Shown here in pieces: positions 1-7,892 of a DNA stretch of 64,000 nucleotides (positions are counted from its first letter, which is position 1; each line of letters opens with the position of its first letter). Where the stretch lies: NCBI RefSeq assembly GCF_021391495.1, contig NZ_CP090063.1:5952001-6016000 (forward strand). Direction: 5' to 3'. This DNA is from Amycolatopsis acidiphila (GTDB lineage: Bacteria; Actinomycetota; Actinomycetes; Mycobacteriales; Pseudonocardiaceae). The notes under the pieces were generated by a model that searched no databases, was not told where the DNA came from, and was given only the letters and a program-made list of their open reading frames with translations. The translations under genes and the position numbers were made by a program.

Positions 1-220
1 TCGCGATCATCTTGACAGCCGTGTAGAAGGTCACCGGGTCGGCCTCGTAGCCGCCGTAGGTCTTGGGCTGCAGAAGCTTGAAGAACCCGGTCTCCTGCAA
101 CGACTTGATTGACTCGTCGGGAATGCGCCGCGAGTCTTCGGTGTCCTGAGCCCGCTCCCGCAGAACCGGCAGGAGCTCTGCGACTCCGGCGATCACTCCA
201 CGCGTGTCCTGCTCGCTCAT
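1..220 (-). CDS. hsaA: 3-HSA monooxygenase oxygenase subunit HsaA (3' part outside window)
   Basis: Only the first 73 codons lie in the window, read leftward from ATG at 218-220. The N-terminus runs MSEQDTRGVIAG, with later blocks RRIPDESIKSL and GFFKLLQPKTYGG. These match the start of HsaA, the flavin-dependent acyl-CoA-dehydrogenase-fold oxygenase that hydroxylates 3-HSA in steroid A/B-ring breakdown. The family normally has about 390 residues, so most of the gene is off the left edge. A KstR-type operator lies 45 bp upstream (266-279), as expected for the cholesterol regulon. Function is from family knowledge; the identification of the fragment is strong but rests on the N-terminus alone. 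Confidence 0.82.
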   Translation of the reverse strand, partial: MSEQDTRGVIAGVAELLPVLRERAQDTEDSRRIPDESIKSLQETGFFKLLQPKTYGGYEADPVTFYTAVKMIA

Positions 221-264
221 CGGCCTTGCCCCATCCTCGTCATCCTGCACTCTCGCGACCAAGA

Positions 265-1878
265 CTAGAACACGTTCTCGTTTTTGTCATCACGATGGAC
301 CACCGCGGCGCCTGCTCGTCGTCCTGAAAACACACAATCGGCCAGGGAGAGCCCACTGACATAAGACCTGGAACAGATTCCAACTGCGGACCGCCCGGCC
401 GCGTAGAGACCGGGAATGGGAGCACCGCTCTCGGCGCGAACCTGACCGCTCACCTCGTCGACCACCAGGCCGCCCAGCGTGAGCATCGGACACGGGAAGC
501 TGAGGCTGGGCTTGATCGAGATGTCCAGAAGCGAGAAGGGCGGGGTGCGCAGGGGCTGCACGTACTCACTCGGCTTACCGGCAGGATCCGCGGCACCGGA
601 CGCGGCTGCGGAGTTGTACGCCTCGACAGTCGCTTCGAGGCCGTCCGGATCGATGCCGACCCGCTTCGCCACCTCCGCGAGCGACGAACCCGTCACCCGA
701 CCGCGCCGCAACATGTACAGCGCCTGGAGCCACTGGAACCACTGGGCTTCCTTCCGGACGGATCTCTTCGCGGTGGCAGCGATCTCGTCGTCGACCAGCA
801 GCCAGCCCTTCGCCTGGTGACGCAGGACCAGCACCTCGCCGACGGCCGCGCCGTAGCGTGATTCGTCGATGACACGCGCTCCCTCCGCGTCGACGATCAG
901 GCCGCGCACGAAAACGCTCGGCGGCGTCACGAAACGCCACGCGGTCACCCGATCCAGGAATGCCGTCGCACCGCCGGCGCCGCTGCCCAGCCGGATTCCC
1001 GAGCCGTCGTCGGCGGAGGTGCCCAGGGCCAGGCCACCGCGATAGGCAGGCGCGTGCTCGCGCACCATCGCGCGGTTCGCGATGAACCCGCCCGCCGAGA
1101 TCACCACTCCATGCCGAGCGGAGAGCTCCTCTTCGCGCGCGTAGCGACGTTCGAGCCGTTCGGCACGGCGGTACAGCGCCTTGCGCAGGGCAGGCACGTA
1201 GATGCCCGGTTTCGCGGAGTAATGACCGAGCACGCGGTGCATTCGCCGCACCCTGGCCGGAGCGTCGCGCAGCGTCCGCACTCGAACGCCCGTGACCGCA
1301 CCGGCGGAATCGATGATCAGCTCGGTCGCCCGGGTTCCAGGGAGGACCCGGACGCCTCGCCGACGCGCCGCCTCGGAAAGGCGCGCGAAGAGCAGCTTGC
1401 CGGAGGTGCCTGGGCCTTTCACCCGGTGTCCTCGCGCGGCAGGCTTCGCGATGTCGCGAAAACCCCCCGCTGTCTCACTGCCGGAGTAGTACAGGTAGTA
1501 GTCGTCGTTCGGATACGACGTCTTGTACGGGCACAGGCTGCCGTCGAAGGGGACGCCGTTGCCCTCGAGCCAGCTGATCATGTCCGCGCTTCCGGCACAG
1601 AACCGGCGCAGGGTCTCGTCCGATACGGCCTCGCCGACCTCGATGCGCAGGTAGTCGTACATGGCGTCGACGGAGTCGTCCACCCCTGCCACGCGTTGCT
1701 GTTCGGTACCGCCGCCCGCGTAGACGACGCCGCCGCTCAACGCGCTCGCGCCGCCCCCGGCGAACCGGTCGAGGACGAGCACCGAAGCTCCCGCGTCGGC
1801 GGCCTCGATCGCCGCGCAGGCGCCGGCGGCGCCGAAGCCGATCACAATGACATCCACAGGTGCACCCACCCCGTCCAC
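265..1878 (-). CDS. FAD-dependent steroid dehydrogenase-like protein (Rv1817 type)
   Basis: A 537-residue flavoprotein of the fumarate reductase / 3-ketosteroid dehydrogenase superfamily. It starts with a Rossmann FAD motif (VIVIGFGAAGACAA) and has ASALSGGVVYAGGGT after it. Near the C-terminus, GLYAAGRSAVG closes the FAD site. The block CPYKTSYPNDDYYLY resembles mycobacterial Rv1817 more than classical KstD, so a ketosteroid desaturase acting on another position (for example 4(5alpha)) is plausible, but the substrate is not readable from sequence. The first start is GTG at 1876-1878; a second GTG at about 1857 would trim seven residues. It is divergent from kstD and has a KstR box 8 bp upstream of its start, which ties it to steroid catabolism. 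Confidence 0.72.
   Translation of the reverse strand: MDGVGAPVDVIVIGFGAAGACAAIEAADAGASVLVLDRFAGGGASALSGGVVYAGGGTEQQRVAGVDDSVDAMYDYLRIEVGEAVSDETLRRFCAGSADMISWLEGNGVPFDGSLCPYKTSYPNDDYYLYYSGSETAGGFRDIAKPAARGHRVKGPGTSGKLLFARLSEAARRRGVRVLPGTRATELIIDSAGAVTGVRVRTLRDAPARVRRMHRVLGHYSAKPGIYVPALRKALYRRAERLERRYAREEELSARHGVVISAGGFIANRAMVREHAPAYRGGLALGTSADDGSGIRLGSGAGGATAFLDRVTAWRFVTPPSVFVRGLIVDAEGARVIDESRYGAAVGEVLVLRHQAKGWLLVDDEIAATAKRSVRKEAQWFQWLQALYMLRRGRVTGSSLAEVAKRVGIDPDGLEATVEAYNSAAASGAADPAGKPSEYVQPLRTPPFSLLDISIKPSLSFPCPMLTLGGLVVDEVSGQVRAESGAPIPGLYAAGRSAVGICSRSYVSGLSLADCVFSGRRAGAAVVHRDDKNENVF
266..279. promoter_or_regulatory. KstR operator upstream of hsaA
   Basis: TAGAACACGTTCTC fits the KstR consensus TnnAACnnGTTnnA at every fixed base but the last. 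It lies 45 bp before the hsaA start and overlaps the stop codon (265-267) of the upstream flavoprotein gene, so hsaA probably has its own KstR-controlled promoter. Confidence 0.75.
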
Positions 1879-1886
1879 CCTAGAAC

Positions 1887-1900
1887 TGAAACACGTTCTC
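1887..1900. promoter_or_regulatory. KstR operator of the leftward flavoprotein gene
   Basis: TGAAACACGTTCTC matches TnnAACnnGTT with one deviation at the final A. It is 8 bp upstream of the GTG at 1878. With the site at 1944-1957 it gives each divergent gene its own operator. Confidence 0.78.
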
Positions 1901-1943
1901 GTCTATGGTGGCGATGGAGCCTGTGAGCAGGCATGCGTGCTAG

Positions 1944-1957
1944 TGCAACGCGTTTCA
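1944..1957. promoter_or_regulatory. KstR operator of the kstD-kshA operon
   Basis: TGCAACGCGTTTCA is a full match to TnnAACnnGTTnnA. It lies 13 bp upstream of the kstD ATG and just before its ribosome binding site (GGAGG, about 1962-1966), a position where a bound repressor would block transcription start. Confidence 0.82.
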
Positions 1958-1970
1958 CTCCGGAGGTGAC

Positions 1971-3998
1971 ATGACCGTCGAACGCGACGAGTCCACGGCT
2001 GGTGAGCGGGGCGGAACGGTGGCCGCCGCACCTGTGACAGTCGCTGCCGGTGACACCGCTCCGGGCGGCGCGCGAGTCACGAGCGGTAGCGCAGGCCGGG
2101 GCAGCGACGGGCGAACGATCAGCGACGGCCAGGGCCGCAAGGTTCCGGAGGACGGAACGAATCGCCGAGGTGAGACGCCGACTGACGGGCAGCGGCAGGC
2201 GATGACAGCCTCGGTGGGCGACGCACCCGACGGCAGCCGAGACCGGGAACCGGCAGTCACCCGCAACGGCCCAGCCCACGAGCTGGGAAGTCCAGGCAAT
2301 GAGCCCCGCACCACCGACTCATCCGCCGCAAAAGACCACCGCACCCCGGCCGAGTACGACGTCGTCGTGGTGGGAAGCGGTGCGGCAGGGATGACGGCGG
2401 CACTCGCGGCAGCTCAGGACGGTCTCCAGGTCGTCGTGTTGGAGAAGGCTCCGCGGTTCGGGGGGTCGACGGCTCGGTCCGGCGGCGGGGTCTGGATTCC
2501 GAACAACGAAGCGCTCCCCGACCACGGGGACACGCCCGAGCAAGCCGCCGCCTACCTCGAGGCCATCGTCGGGGACGTGGTGCCGCGCGAGCTTCGGAAG
2601 GCTTTCCTCGACCACGGGCCCGACGTCGTGAGCTTCGTGCAGCGGCACACTCCCCTGCGCTTCCAGTGGGTACCGAACTACTCCGACTACCACCCCGAAG
2701 CCCCGGGCGGCCGCGCCACCGGCCGCTCCGTCGAACCGAAGCCCCTCGACGGGCGCGTCCTCGGCGACGAGCTCGCCGACCTCGAGCCGCCGTACAGCGC
2801 TTCCCCCCTTGGCGTGCCCATCACCCAGGCCGACTACCGCTGGCTGAGCCTCATCGCGCGGCACCCGAGGGGCGTGCTGCGACTCCTGGGCCTCGGTACC
2901 CGTTGGCTCGCCGGCCGCCTGACGGGCAAGCACCTGCTCGCCATGGGGCAAGCGCTTGCGGCGGGCCTCCGTGCCGGCCTCCAGCAGGCCGGGGTCACCG
3001 TCCGCCTGGACACCCCGCTCGTCGACCTCGTGACGGAAAACGACCGGGTGACAGGCGTGCTCACCACCGACGGCGAGGTCATCCACGCCACGCGCGGTGT
3101 CATCCTCGCCGCCGGCGGGTTCGAGCACAACGAGGAGATGCGTGCCAAATACCAGCGCCAGCCCATCGGCAGCGCCTGGACGGTCGGCGCCAAGGCCAAC
3201 ACCGGCGACGCCATCACGGCTGGGATGAAGCTCGGCGCCGCGGTCGACCTGATGGACGACGCCTGGTGGGGCCCGACAATCCCGCTCACCGGCGGACCGT
3301 GGTTCGCGCTGGCCGAGCGCTCGCGGCCGGGCTGCCTGATGGTCGACGGCCGGGGCGAACGGTTCGTCAACGAGTCCGCGCCGTACGTCGAAGCCGTGCA
3401 CGCGATGTACGGCCCCGGCGACGGGCCGGGTGAGCACATCCCCACCTGGCTCGTGTTCGACCAGCGCTACCGCAACCGCTACATGTTCACCGGCATCGGA
3501 CCGCGGCAGCCACTGCCTGGGCGGTGGTTCAAGGCGGGTATCGCGGCGAAGGCGGGGACGCTCGACAAGCTCGCCGAACGCATCGGGGTGCCGGCACAAG
3601 CCCTCCGCGGAACCGTCGAGCACTTCAACGGCTTCGCGCGCGACGGCGTCGACGAGGACTTCCACCGCGGGCGGAGCGCCTACGACCACTACTACGGCGA
3701 CCCCCGCAACCGCCCCAACCCGAGCCTCGGCCCGCTGGACCAGGCGCCGTACTACGCGGTCAAGATCGTCCCCGGCGACCTGGGCACGAAGGGCGGGCTG
3801 CGGATCGACACGCACGCCCGTGTCCTGCGCGAGGACGGCTCGGTGATCGCCGGGCTCTACGCGGCCGGGAACACGAGCGCGGCCGTCATGGGCCACACCT
3901 ACGCCGGACCAGGTGCGACGATCGGGCCAGCGATGGTCTTCGGGTACCTTGCGGCCGCTCACCTGGCCACCCAGAATCACACTGGAGGTCGACGATGA
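1971..3998 (+). CDS. kstD: 3-ketosteroid Delta1-dehydrogenase with long N-terminal extension
   Basis: KstD inserts the C1-C2 double bond into 3-ketosteroids using FAD. The catalytic part starts only at residue ~128: YDVVVVGSGAAG (129-140) is the FAD Rossmann motif, followed by FGGSTARSGGGVW. Tyrosine blocks expected in the KstD active site are visible: SDYHPEAPGG, NESAPYVEAV and the C-terminal HTYAGPGATIGPAM (Tyr-x-x-x-Gly). The preceding ~127 residues are Gly/Asp/Arg/Thr-rich and look disordered. The family is usually about 510-570 residues, this protein 675. The ATG is well supported: GGAGG precedes it and the KstR box is immediately upstream. The stop overlaps the kshA start (ATGA), so the two are translationally coupled. 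Confidence 0.9.
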   Translation: MTVERDESTAGERGGTVAAAPVTVAAGDTAPGGARVTSGSAGRGSDGRTISDGQGRKVPEDGTNRRGETPTDGQRQAMTASVGDAPDGSRDREPAVTRNGPAHELGSPGNEPRTTDSSAAKDHRTPAEYDVVVVGSGAAGMTAALAAAQDGLQVVVLEKAPRFGGSTARSGGGVWIPNNEALPDHGDTPEQAAAYLEAIVGDVVPRELRKAFLDHGPDVVSFVQRHTPLRFQWVPNYSDYHPEAPGGRATGRSVEPKPLDGRVLGDELADLEPPYSASPLGVPITQADYRWLSLIARHPRGVLRLLGLGTRWLAGRLTGKHLLAMGQALAAGLRAGLQQAGVTVRLDTPLVDLVTENDRVTGVLTTDGEVIHATRGVILAAGGFEHNEEMRAKYQRQPIGSAWTVGAKANTGDAITAGMKLGAAVDLMDDAWWGPTIPLTGGPWFALAERSRPGCLMVDGRGERFVNESAPYVEAVHAMYGPGDGPGEHIPTWLVFDQRYRNRYMFTGIGPRQPLPGRWFKAGIAAKAGTLDKLAERIGVPAQALRGTVEHFNGFARDGVDEDFHRGRSAYDHYYGDPRNRPNPSLGPLDQAPYYAVKIVPGDLGTKGGLRIDTHARVLREDGSVIAGLYAAGNTSAAVMGHTYAGPGATIGPAMVFGYLAAAHLATQNHTGGRR

Positions 3999-5125
3999 CT
4001 GAAGTCCGCACCATCGACGCGGGGGCTCCGCCGGAGCGCTTCGCCCGTGGCTGGCACTGCCTGGGCCTTGCCGACTCCTTCAAGGACGGGAAACCGCACG
4101 CCATCACCGCGTTCGGCACCAAGCTCGTGGTGTTCCAGGGCGAGGACGGCCGGCTCAACGTGCTCGACGGCTACTGCCGGCACATGGGCGGTGATCTGAC
4201 CCAGGGCACCGTCAAGGGCAACGAGATCGCCTGCCCGTTCCACGACTGGCGCTGGGGCGGCAACGGCAAGTGCGTCTCGATTCCTTACGCCAAGAGGGTT
4301 CCGCTTCGCGCGCGTACCCGCTCGTGGCGCACTCTCGAGGAGAACAAGCAGCTGTTCGTCTGGCACGACCCGCAGGGCAACCCGCCGCCCGACGACATCG
4401 TGATCCCGCGGATCGACGGGATCTTCAGCGGCGAGTGGAGCAACTGGACCTGGGACTCGGTGCTCATCGAGGGCGCGAACTGCCGCGAGATCGTGGACAA
4501 CATGGTCGACATGGCGCACTTCTTCTACATCCACTACGCGTTCCCGACCTACTTCAAGAACGTGTTCGAGGGCCACATCGCGACGCAGTACCTCAACACC
4601 AAGGGCCGTCCCGACATGGGCATGGCGTCGAACTACGGCGGCGAGGAGAACCTGCTGCACTCCGAGGCCTCCTACTTCGGCCCGTCGTACATGATCAACA
4701 AGCTGGTCAACACGTTCAAGGGCTTCGAGATCGAGAACGTGCTGATCAACTGCCACTACCCGGTCACGCCGAACTCCTTCGTACTGCAGTGGGGCGTCAG
4801 CGTCAAGAAGCTGCCCGGGGTGGACGACGAGCAGGCCGACAAGATCGCAGGTAAGTTCGCCAAGAGCATAGGCGTCGGGTTCCTGCAGGACGTGGAGATC
4901 TGGAAGAACAAGAGCCGGATCGACAACCCCCTGCTGTGCGAGGAGGACGGTCCCGTGTACCAGCTGCGCCGCTGGTACGACCAGTTCTACGTGGACGTCG
5001 AAGAGGTCACCGACGACATGACGCGCCGCTTCGAGTTCGAGGTGGACACCACCACGGCGAACGAGGTCTGGGCGCGGGAGGTGGCCGAAAACCTGGCGCG
5101 GCAACAGCAGGAGGTGACGACGTGA
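3995..5125 (+). CDS. kshA: 3-ketosteroid 9alpha-hydroxylase oxygenase KshA
   Basis: The Rieske oxygenase that 9alpha-hydroxylates 3-ketosteroids; together with KstD this opens ring B. 376 residues. The Rieske centre ligands are clear: CRH at 61-63 and CPFH at 80-83. The mononuclear iron motif is in DNMVDMAHFFYIH (Asn/Asp with two His). The start ATG at 3995 overlaps the kstD stop by 4 bp and has GGAGG at 3984-3988. It is followed with overlap by a small cysteine protein and then by kshB, the reductase, so the electron transfer chain is encoded in one operon. Confidence 0.95.
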   Translation: MTEVRTIDAGAPPERFARGWHCLGLADSFKDGKPHAITAFGTKLVVFQGEDGRLNVLDGYCRHMGGDLTQGTVKGNEIACPFHDWRWGGNGKCVSIPYAKRVPLRARTRSWRTLEENKQLFVWHDPQGNPPPDDIVIPRIDGIFSGEWSNWTWDSVLIEGANCREIVDNMVDMAHFFYIHYAFPTYFKNVFEGHIATQYLNTKGRPDMGMASNYGGEENLLHSEASYFGPSYMINKLVNTFKGFEIENVLINCHYPVTPNSFVLQWGVSVKKLPGVDDEQADKIAGKFAKSIGVGFLQDVEIWKNKSRIDNPLLCEEDGPVYQLRRWYDQFYVDVEEVTDDMTRRFEFEVDTTTANEVWAREVAENLARQQQEVTT

Positions 5126-5388
5126 CGACCACCGAGCGCGCGGAGTTCCTCGCCGGCGGCCTGCGCCCGCACGAGTGCGCGGCCTGCGGAACCTGCGTGC
5201 TGGTCAAGAAGAACAGCTGGAAGCACACCAGCATCCAGTGGACCACGGACGCGGCGAGCAGCTGTCCGGTCTTCGCGGACCAGGTCGCGGCCGGCGAGAG
5301 CACGGCGTTGCTCGACACGTGCGAGAAGCTGACGGTGAGCATCGCGGAATCGGTGCGGGAGGGCGAGTTCGGGGTTCTGGATGCCTGA
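5122..5388 (+). CDS. Five-cysteine mini-protein between kshA and kshB
   Basis: An 88-residue protein starting at GTG 5122, overlapping the kshA stop (GTGA) and itself overlapping the kshB start by 8 bp, so it is tightly coupled to both. Cysteines are at 19, 22, 25, 48 and 67. HECAACGTC gives a CxxCxxC triad and SSCPVF a later Cys-Pro, as in one half of a bacterial ferredoxin site, although the last spacing is longer (22 residues instead of 3). It has no membrane segment or signal peptide. I do not recognise a characterised family. Metal or Fe-S binding, and a role in electron transfer to or assembly of the 9alpha-hydroxylase, are inferences from the cysteines and the operon position. A zinc site is the main alternative. 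Confidence 0.7.
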   Translation: MTTTERAEFLAGGLRPHECAACGTCVLVKKNSWKHTSIQWTTDAASSCPVFADQVAAGESTALLDTCEKLTVSIAESVREGEFGVLDA

Positions 5389-6388
5389 GATCCACACGCT
5401 CACCGTCGCCGAGGTGGTCACCGAAACCCCGGACGCGCACTCGGTGGTGTTCGAGCTGACACCGGAGCAGGCGGAGGCTTTCCGTTACCGGCCAGGGCAA
5501 TTCCTCACGTTGAAGGTAGGCACGGCCGCACGGTGCTACTCCCTTTCGAGCGCACCCCACGAGGGTTCGCGGCTCAAGGTGACGGTGAAGCGCACGGACG
5601 GCGGGTATGGTTCGAATTGGATTTGCGACAACATCCGCGCCGGGGCTAGAGTCGAGGTGCTCGCCCCCGCGGGGGTCTTCACGCCGAAGGACCTCGACGA
5701 GAACCTGCTGCTGTTCGCCGGCGGCAGCGGGATCACGCCGGTCATGTCGATCCTCAAAACCGCGCTGCGGCAGGGAAACGGCCGGATCACTCTGCTCTAC
5801 GCCAACCGCGACGAGCGGTCGGTGATCTTCGCCGGGGAACTGGCCGCGCTGTCCCGGGAGTTCGCCGGGAGGCTGACGGTTCTCCACTGGCTGGAGAGCG
5901 TGCAGGGGCTGCCGACGGTCGAACAGTTGCGAACGCTCGCGCAACCGTTCGCCGAGTTCGAGGCATTCCTCTGTGGACCGGCACCGTTCATGGCGGCCGC
6001 GAAGCAGGCGCTCAAGGACTTCGGGCTGCCGAAGAACCGGATCCACCTGGAGAAGTTCGTCTCGCTCGGCGGTGACCCGTTCGCCACCCAGGCCCCCGCG
6101 CCCGAGAGCGGCGAGACGACCGCGCTGCGGGTCGACCTCGACGGCACGCAGCACGAGTTCACCTGGCCTCGCCAGCGGAAGCTGCTCGACTTCCTGCTGG
6201 ACAAGGGCTTGGACGCGCCGTACTCCTGCCGCGAGGGCCAGTGCAGCGCGTGCGCCTGCCGGATCGTCTCCGGCGAGGTGAAGATGCTTGACAACGAAAT
6301 ATTGGACTCCGAGGACATCGCCGACGGCATCGTGCTCGCCTGCCAGTCGGTGCCGCTGACCGACGCGGTGTCGGTCACCTACGAGTAG
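5381..6388 (+). CDS. kshB: 3-ketosteroid 9alpha-hydroxylase reductase KshB
   Basis: 335-residue NAD(P)H:ferredoxin-type reductase that feeds electrons to KshA. N-terminal FAD domain with RCYSLSSAPHEG, a nucleotide-binding block LLFAGGSGITPVMSIL, and a C-terminal plant-type [2Fe-2S] domain with CREGQCSACACRI and the distal Cys in VLACQ. This FAD-NAD-2Fe2S order is that of KshB. The ATG lies inside the end of the preceding small gene. The stop is 9 bp before the hydratase gene, so it belongs to the kstD operon. Confidence 0.93.
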   Translation: MPEIHTLTVAEVVTETPDAHSVVFELTPEQAEAFRYRPGQFLTLKVGTAARCYSLSSAPHEGSRLKVTVKRTDGGYGSNWICDNIRAGARVEVLAPAGVFTPKDLDENLLLFAGGSGITPVMSILKTALRQGNGRITLLYANRDERSVIFAGELAALSREFAGRLTVLHWLESVQGLPTVEQLRTLAQPFAEFEAFLCGPAPFMAAAKQALKDFGLPKNRIHLEKFVSLGGDPFATQAPAPESGETTALRVDLDGTQHEFTWPRQRKLLDFLLDKGLDAPYSCREGQCSACACRIVSGEVKMLDNEILDSEDIADGIVLACQSVPLTDAVSVTYE

Positions 6389-6397
6389 GAGTGCCGC

Positions 6398-7255
6398 GTG
6401 CCCATCGACCCCGAGCTCGCCATCGGCGCCGACCTGGGTGAGCAGACCTTCGCCTGGACCTCGTCCGACGTGCTGCTCTACCACCTCGCGCTGGGCGCGG
6501 GCGCGAACCCGACGGACCCGGCAGAGCTGCGCTACGCCTACGAGCGGGACCTGCGGGTGCTGCCGACGTTCGCCACCGTCGCGCAGAACCTGCACACGGT
6601 CGACGCGCCGTCCGTGAAGATGCCGGGTATCGACATCGATCTCGCTCAGGTGGTGCACGGGACACAGGCCATCAGCGTGCACCGGCCGATCCCGGTCGAG
6701 GGCAAGGCGGTCGCGCGAACACGCATCGTCGACGTCCAGGACAAGGGCAAGGCGGCGGTGATCCTGAACGAGACCACCGTTCGGGATGCCGATGGAAGTC
6801 CACTGTGGACGGCTCAGTCGAGCATCTTCGCGCGGGGCGAGGGTGGGTTCGGCGGTGGGCGTGGCAGCTCGGACAAGGTCGAGCTGCCCGACCGCGAGCC
6901 GGACGTGACGATCGACACGCCGACGCTTCCCCAGCAGGCGTTGCTCTACCGGCTCTGCGGCGACCGGAACCCGCTGCACGCCGACCCGGAGTTCGCCCGT
7001 GCCGCCGGGTTCGACGTGCCGATCCTGCACGGCCTGTGCACGTACGGGATCGTCGCGAAGGCGGTGACGGACGCGCTGCTCGACGGCGATGTCACACGCG
7101 TGAAGGCGTTCTCGGCGCGCTTCGCGGGTGTTGTGCTGCCCGGAGAAACGTTGCGCACGCAGGTGTGGCGGGACGGGGCACGGCTGCTCATCCGCACGTC
7201 CTCCGTGGAGCGTGGCGCTCCGGCGCTGTCGGACGCGGTGCTCACGCCGGCGTGA
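6398..7255 (+). CDS. Double-hotdog MaoC enoyl-CoA hydratase (Hsd4B/Rv3538 type)
   Basis: 285-residue (R)-specific enoyl-CoA hydratase of the MaoC class, resembling mycobacterial Rv3538, which lies next to kstD there too. The hydratase-2 signature is in YRLCGDRNPLHADPEFA, followed by FDVPILHGLCTYG; the N-terminal half is the substrate-side hotdog. It probably hydrates a steroid side-chain enoyl-CoA during beta-oxidation. The start is GTG 6398 with AGGAG just upstream. It is the last gene of the kstD-kshA-kshB operon; its final codons lie in a palindromic direct repeat shared with the convergent next gene. Confidence 0.85.
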   Translation: MPIDPELAIGADLGEQTFAWTSSDVLLYHLALGAGANPTDPAELRYAYERDLRVLPTFATVAQNLHTVDAPSVKMPGIDIDLAQVVHGTQAISVHRPIPVEGKAVARTRIVDVQDKGKAAVILNETTVRDADGSPLWTAQSSIFARGEGGFGGGRGSSDKVELPDREPDVTIDTPTLPQQALLYRLCGDRNPLHADPEFARAAGFDVPILHGLCTYGIVAKAVTDALLDGDVTRVKAFSARFAGVVLPGETLRTQVWRDGARLLIRTSSVERGAPALSDAVLTPA

Positions 7256-7280
7256 TACCGCTCACGCCGGCGTGATACCC
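7241..7280. repeat. 20-bp tandem duplication of a palindrome at a convergent gene junction
   Basis: Two adjacent 20-bp copies (7241-7260 and 7261-7280) differ at one base. Each holds the 12-bp palindrome CACGCCGGCGTG followed by ATA. The first copy supplies the last codons and stop of the hydratase; the second supplies the C-terminal ITPA and stop of the DUF5134 gene on the other strand. It may serve as a short bidirectional hairpin. Confidence 0.75.
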
Positions 7281-7834
7281 GCGAGGAGCATGTACGCCAT
7301 CCCGACGCCCATCGCGGCCCGGTAGATCGGGCGGGTGGCCCATGCTTCCCGCACGGGCGCACCGCGCACCATCCGCGCCGCGGTGAAGCCCGAACGGGTG
7401 GCGTCGAAGGCGAAGTAGCCGACGGCCGCCACGGCGAGCGCCGGCCACGCAAGGCTGCCGGGCATCTCGGACATGGTGAGCCACGGGCCGTGATCCATGC
7501 CGTGCCGCGGCATCGCGGTGATCATGTACAGCATCGCGGCGGCGCAGATCATGTGGTGCACCGCACAGCAGCGCCGCCCGCGCAGCGCGGCGACGAGAAA
7601 CCACCCGGCCATCAGCGCGAGGATCGCCTGCCAGCCCGCCGCCGGGATCGGGCCGCCGAGTGGTGACACCATCGCGACCATGGCCACGACCATCAGCACC
7701 TCGGCCACGTCCATCTGACGGATGTCGGGGTCGTACCGGGTCGCGTCCAACCGCACCAGCCGGTACACACTCGGCACGGCCAGCAACGCGAAGAGCACAG
7801 TCAGGCTCCAGGCGAGGGCGTCTGGAATGTGCAT
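7262..7834 (-). CDS. DUF5134-type membrane protein
   Basis: 190-residue polytopic protein with about five hydrophobic stretches, for example ALAWSLTVLFALLAV near the N-terminus and AMGVGMAYMLLAG at the C-terminus. The loop and helix region with VHHMICAAAMLYMIT and MPRHGMDHGPW is rich in His and Met, typical of actinobacterial DUF5134 proteins and suggestive of metal (copper) binding, though no function is established. It converges on the kstD operon and lies 58 bp beyond the end of ltp2, reading the same way; the cotranscription distance is ambiguous. Confidence 0.7.
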   Translation of the reverse strand: MHIPDALAWSLTVLFALLAVPSVYRLVRLDATRYDPDIRQMDVAEVLMVVAMVAMVSPLGGPIPAAGWQAILALMAGWFLVAALRGRRCCAVHHMICAAAMLYMITAMPRHGMDHGPWLTMSEMPGSLAWPALAVAAVGYFAFDATRSGFTAARMVRGAPVREAWATRPIYRAAMGVGMAYMLLAGITPA

Positions 7835-7892
7835 GAGACCACCGTCGCGGACTTCCCCGTGACCGAGCTAGAGGTCATCCAGGTGAAAAGCC

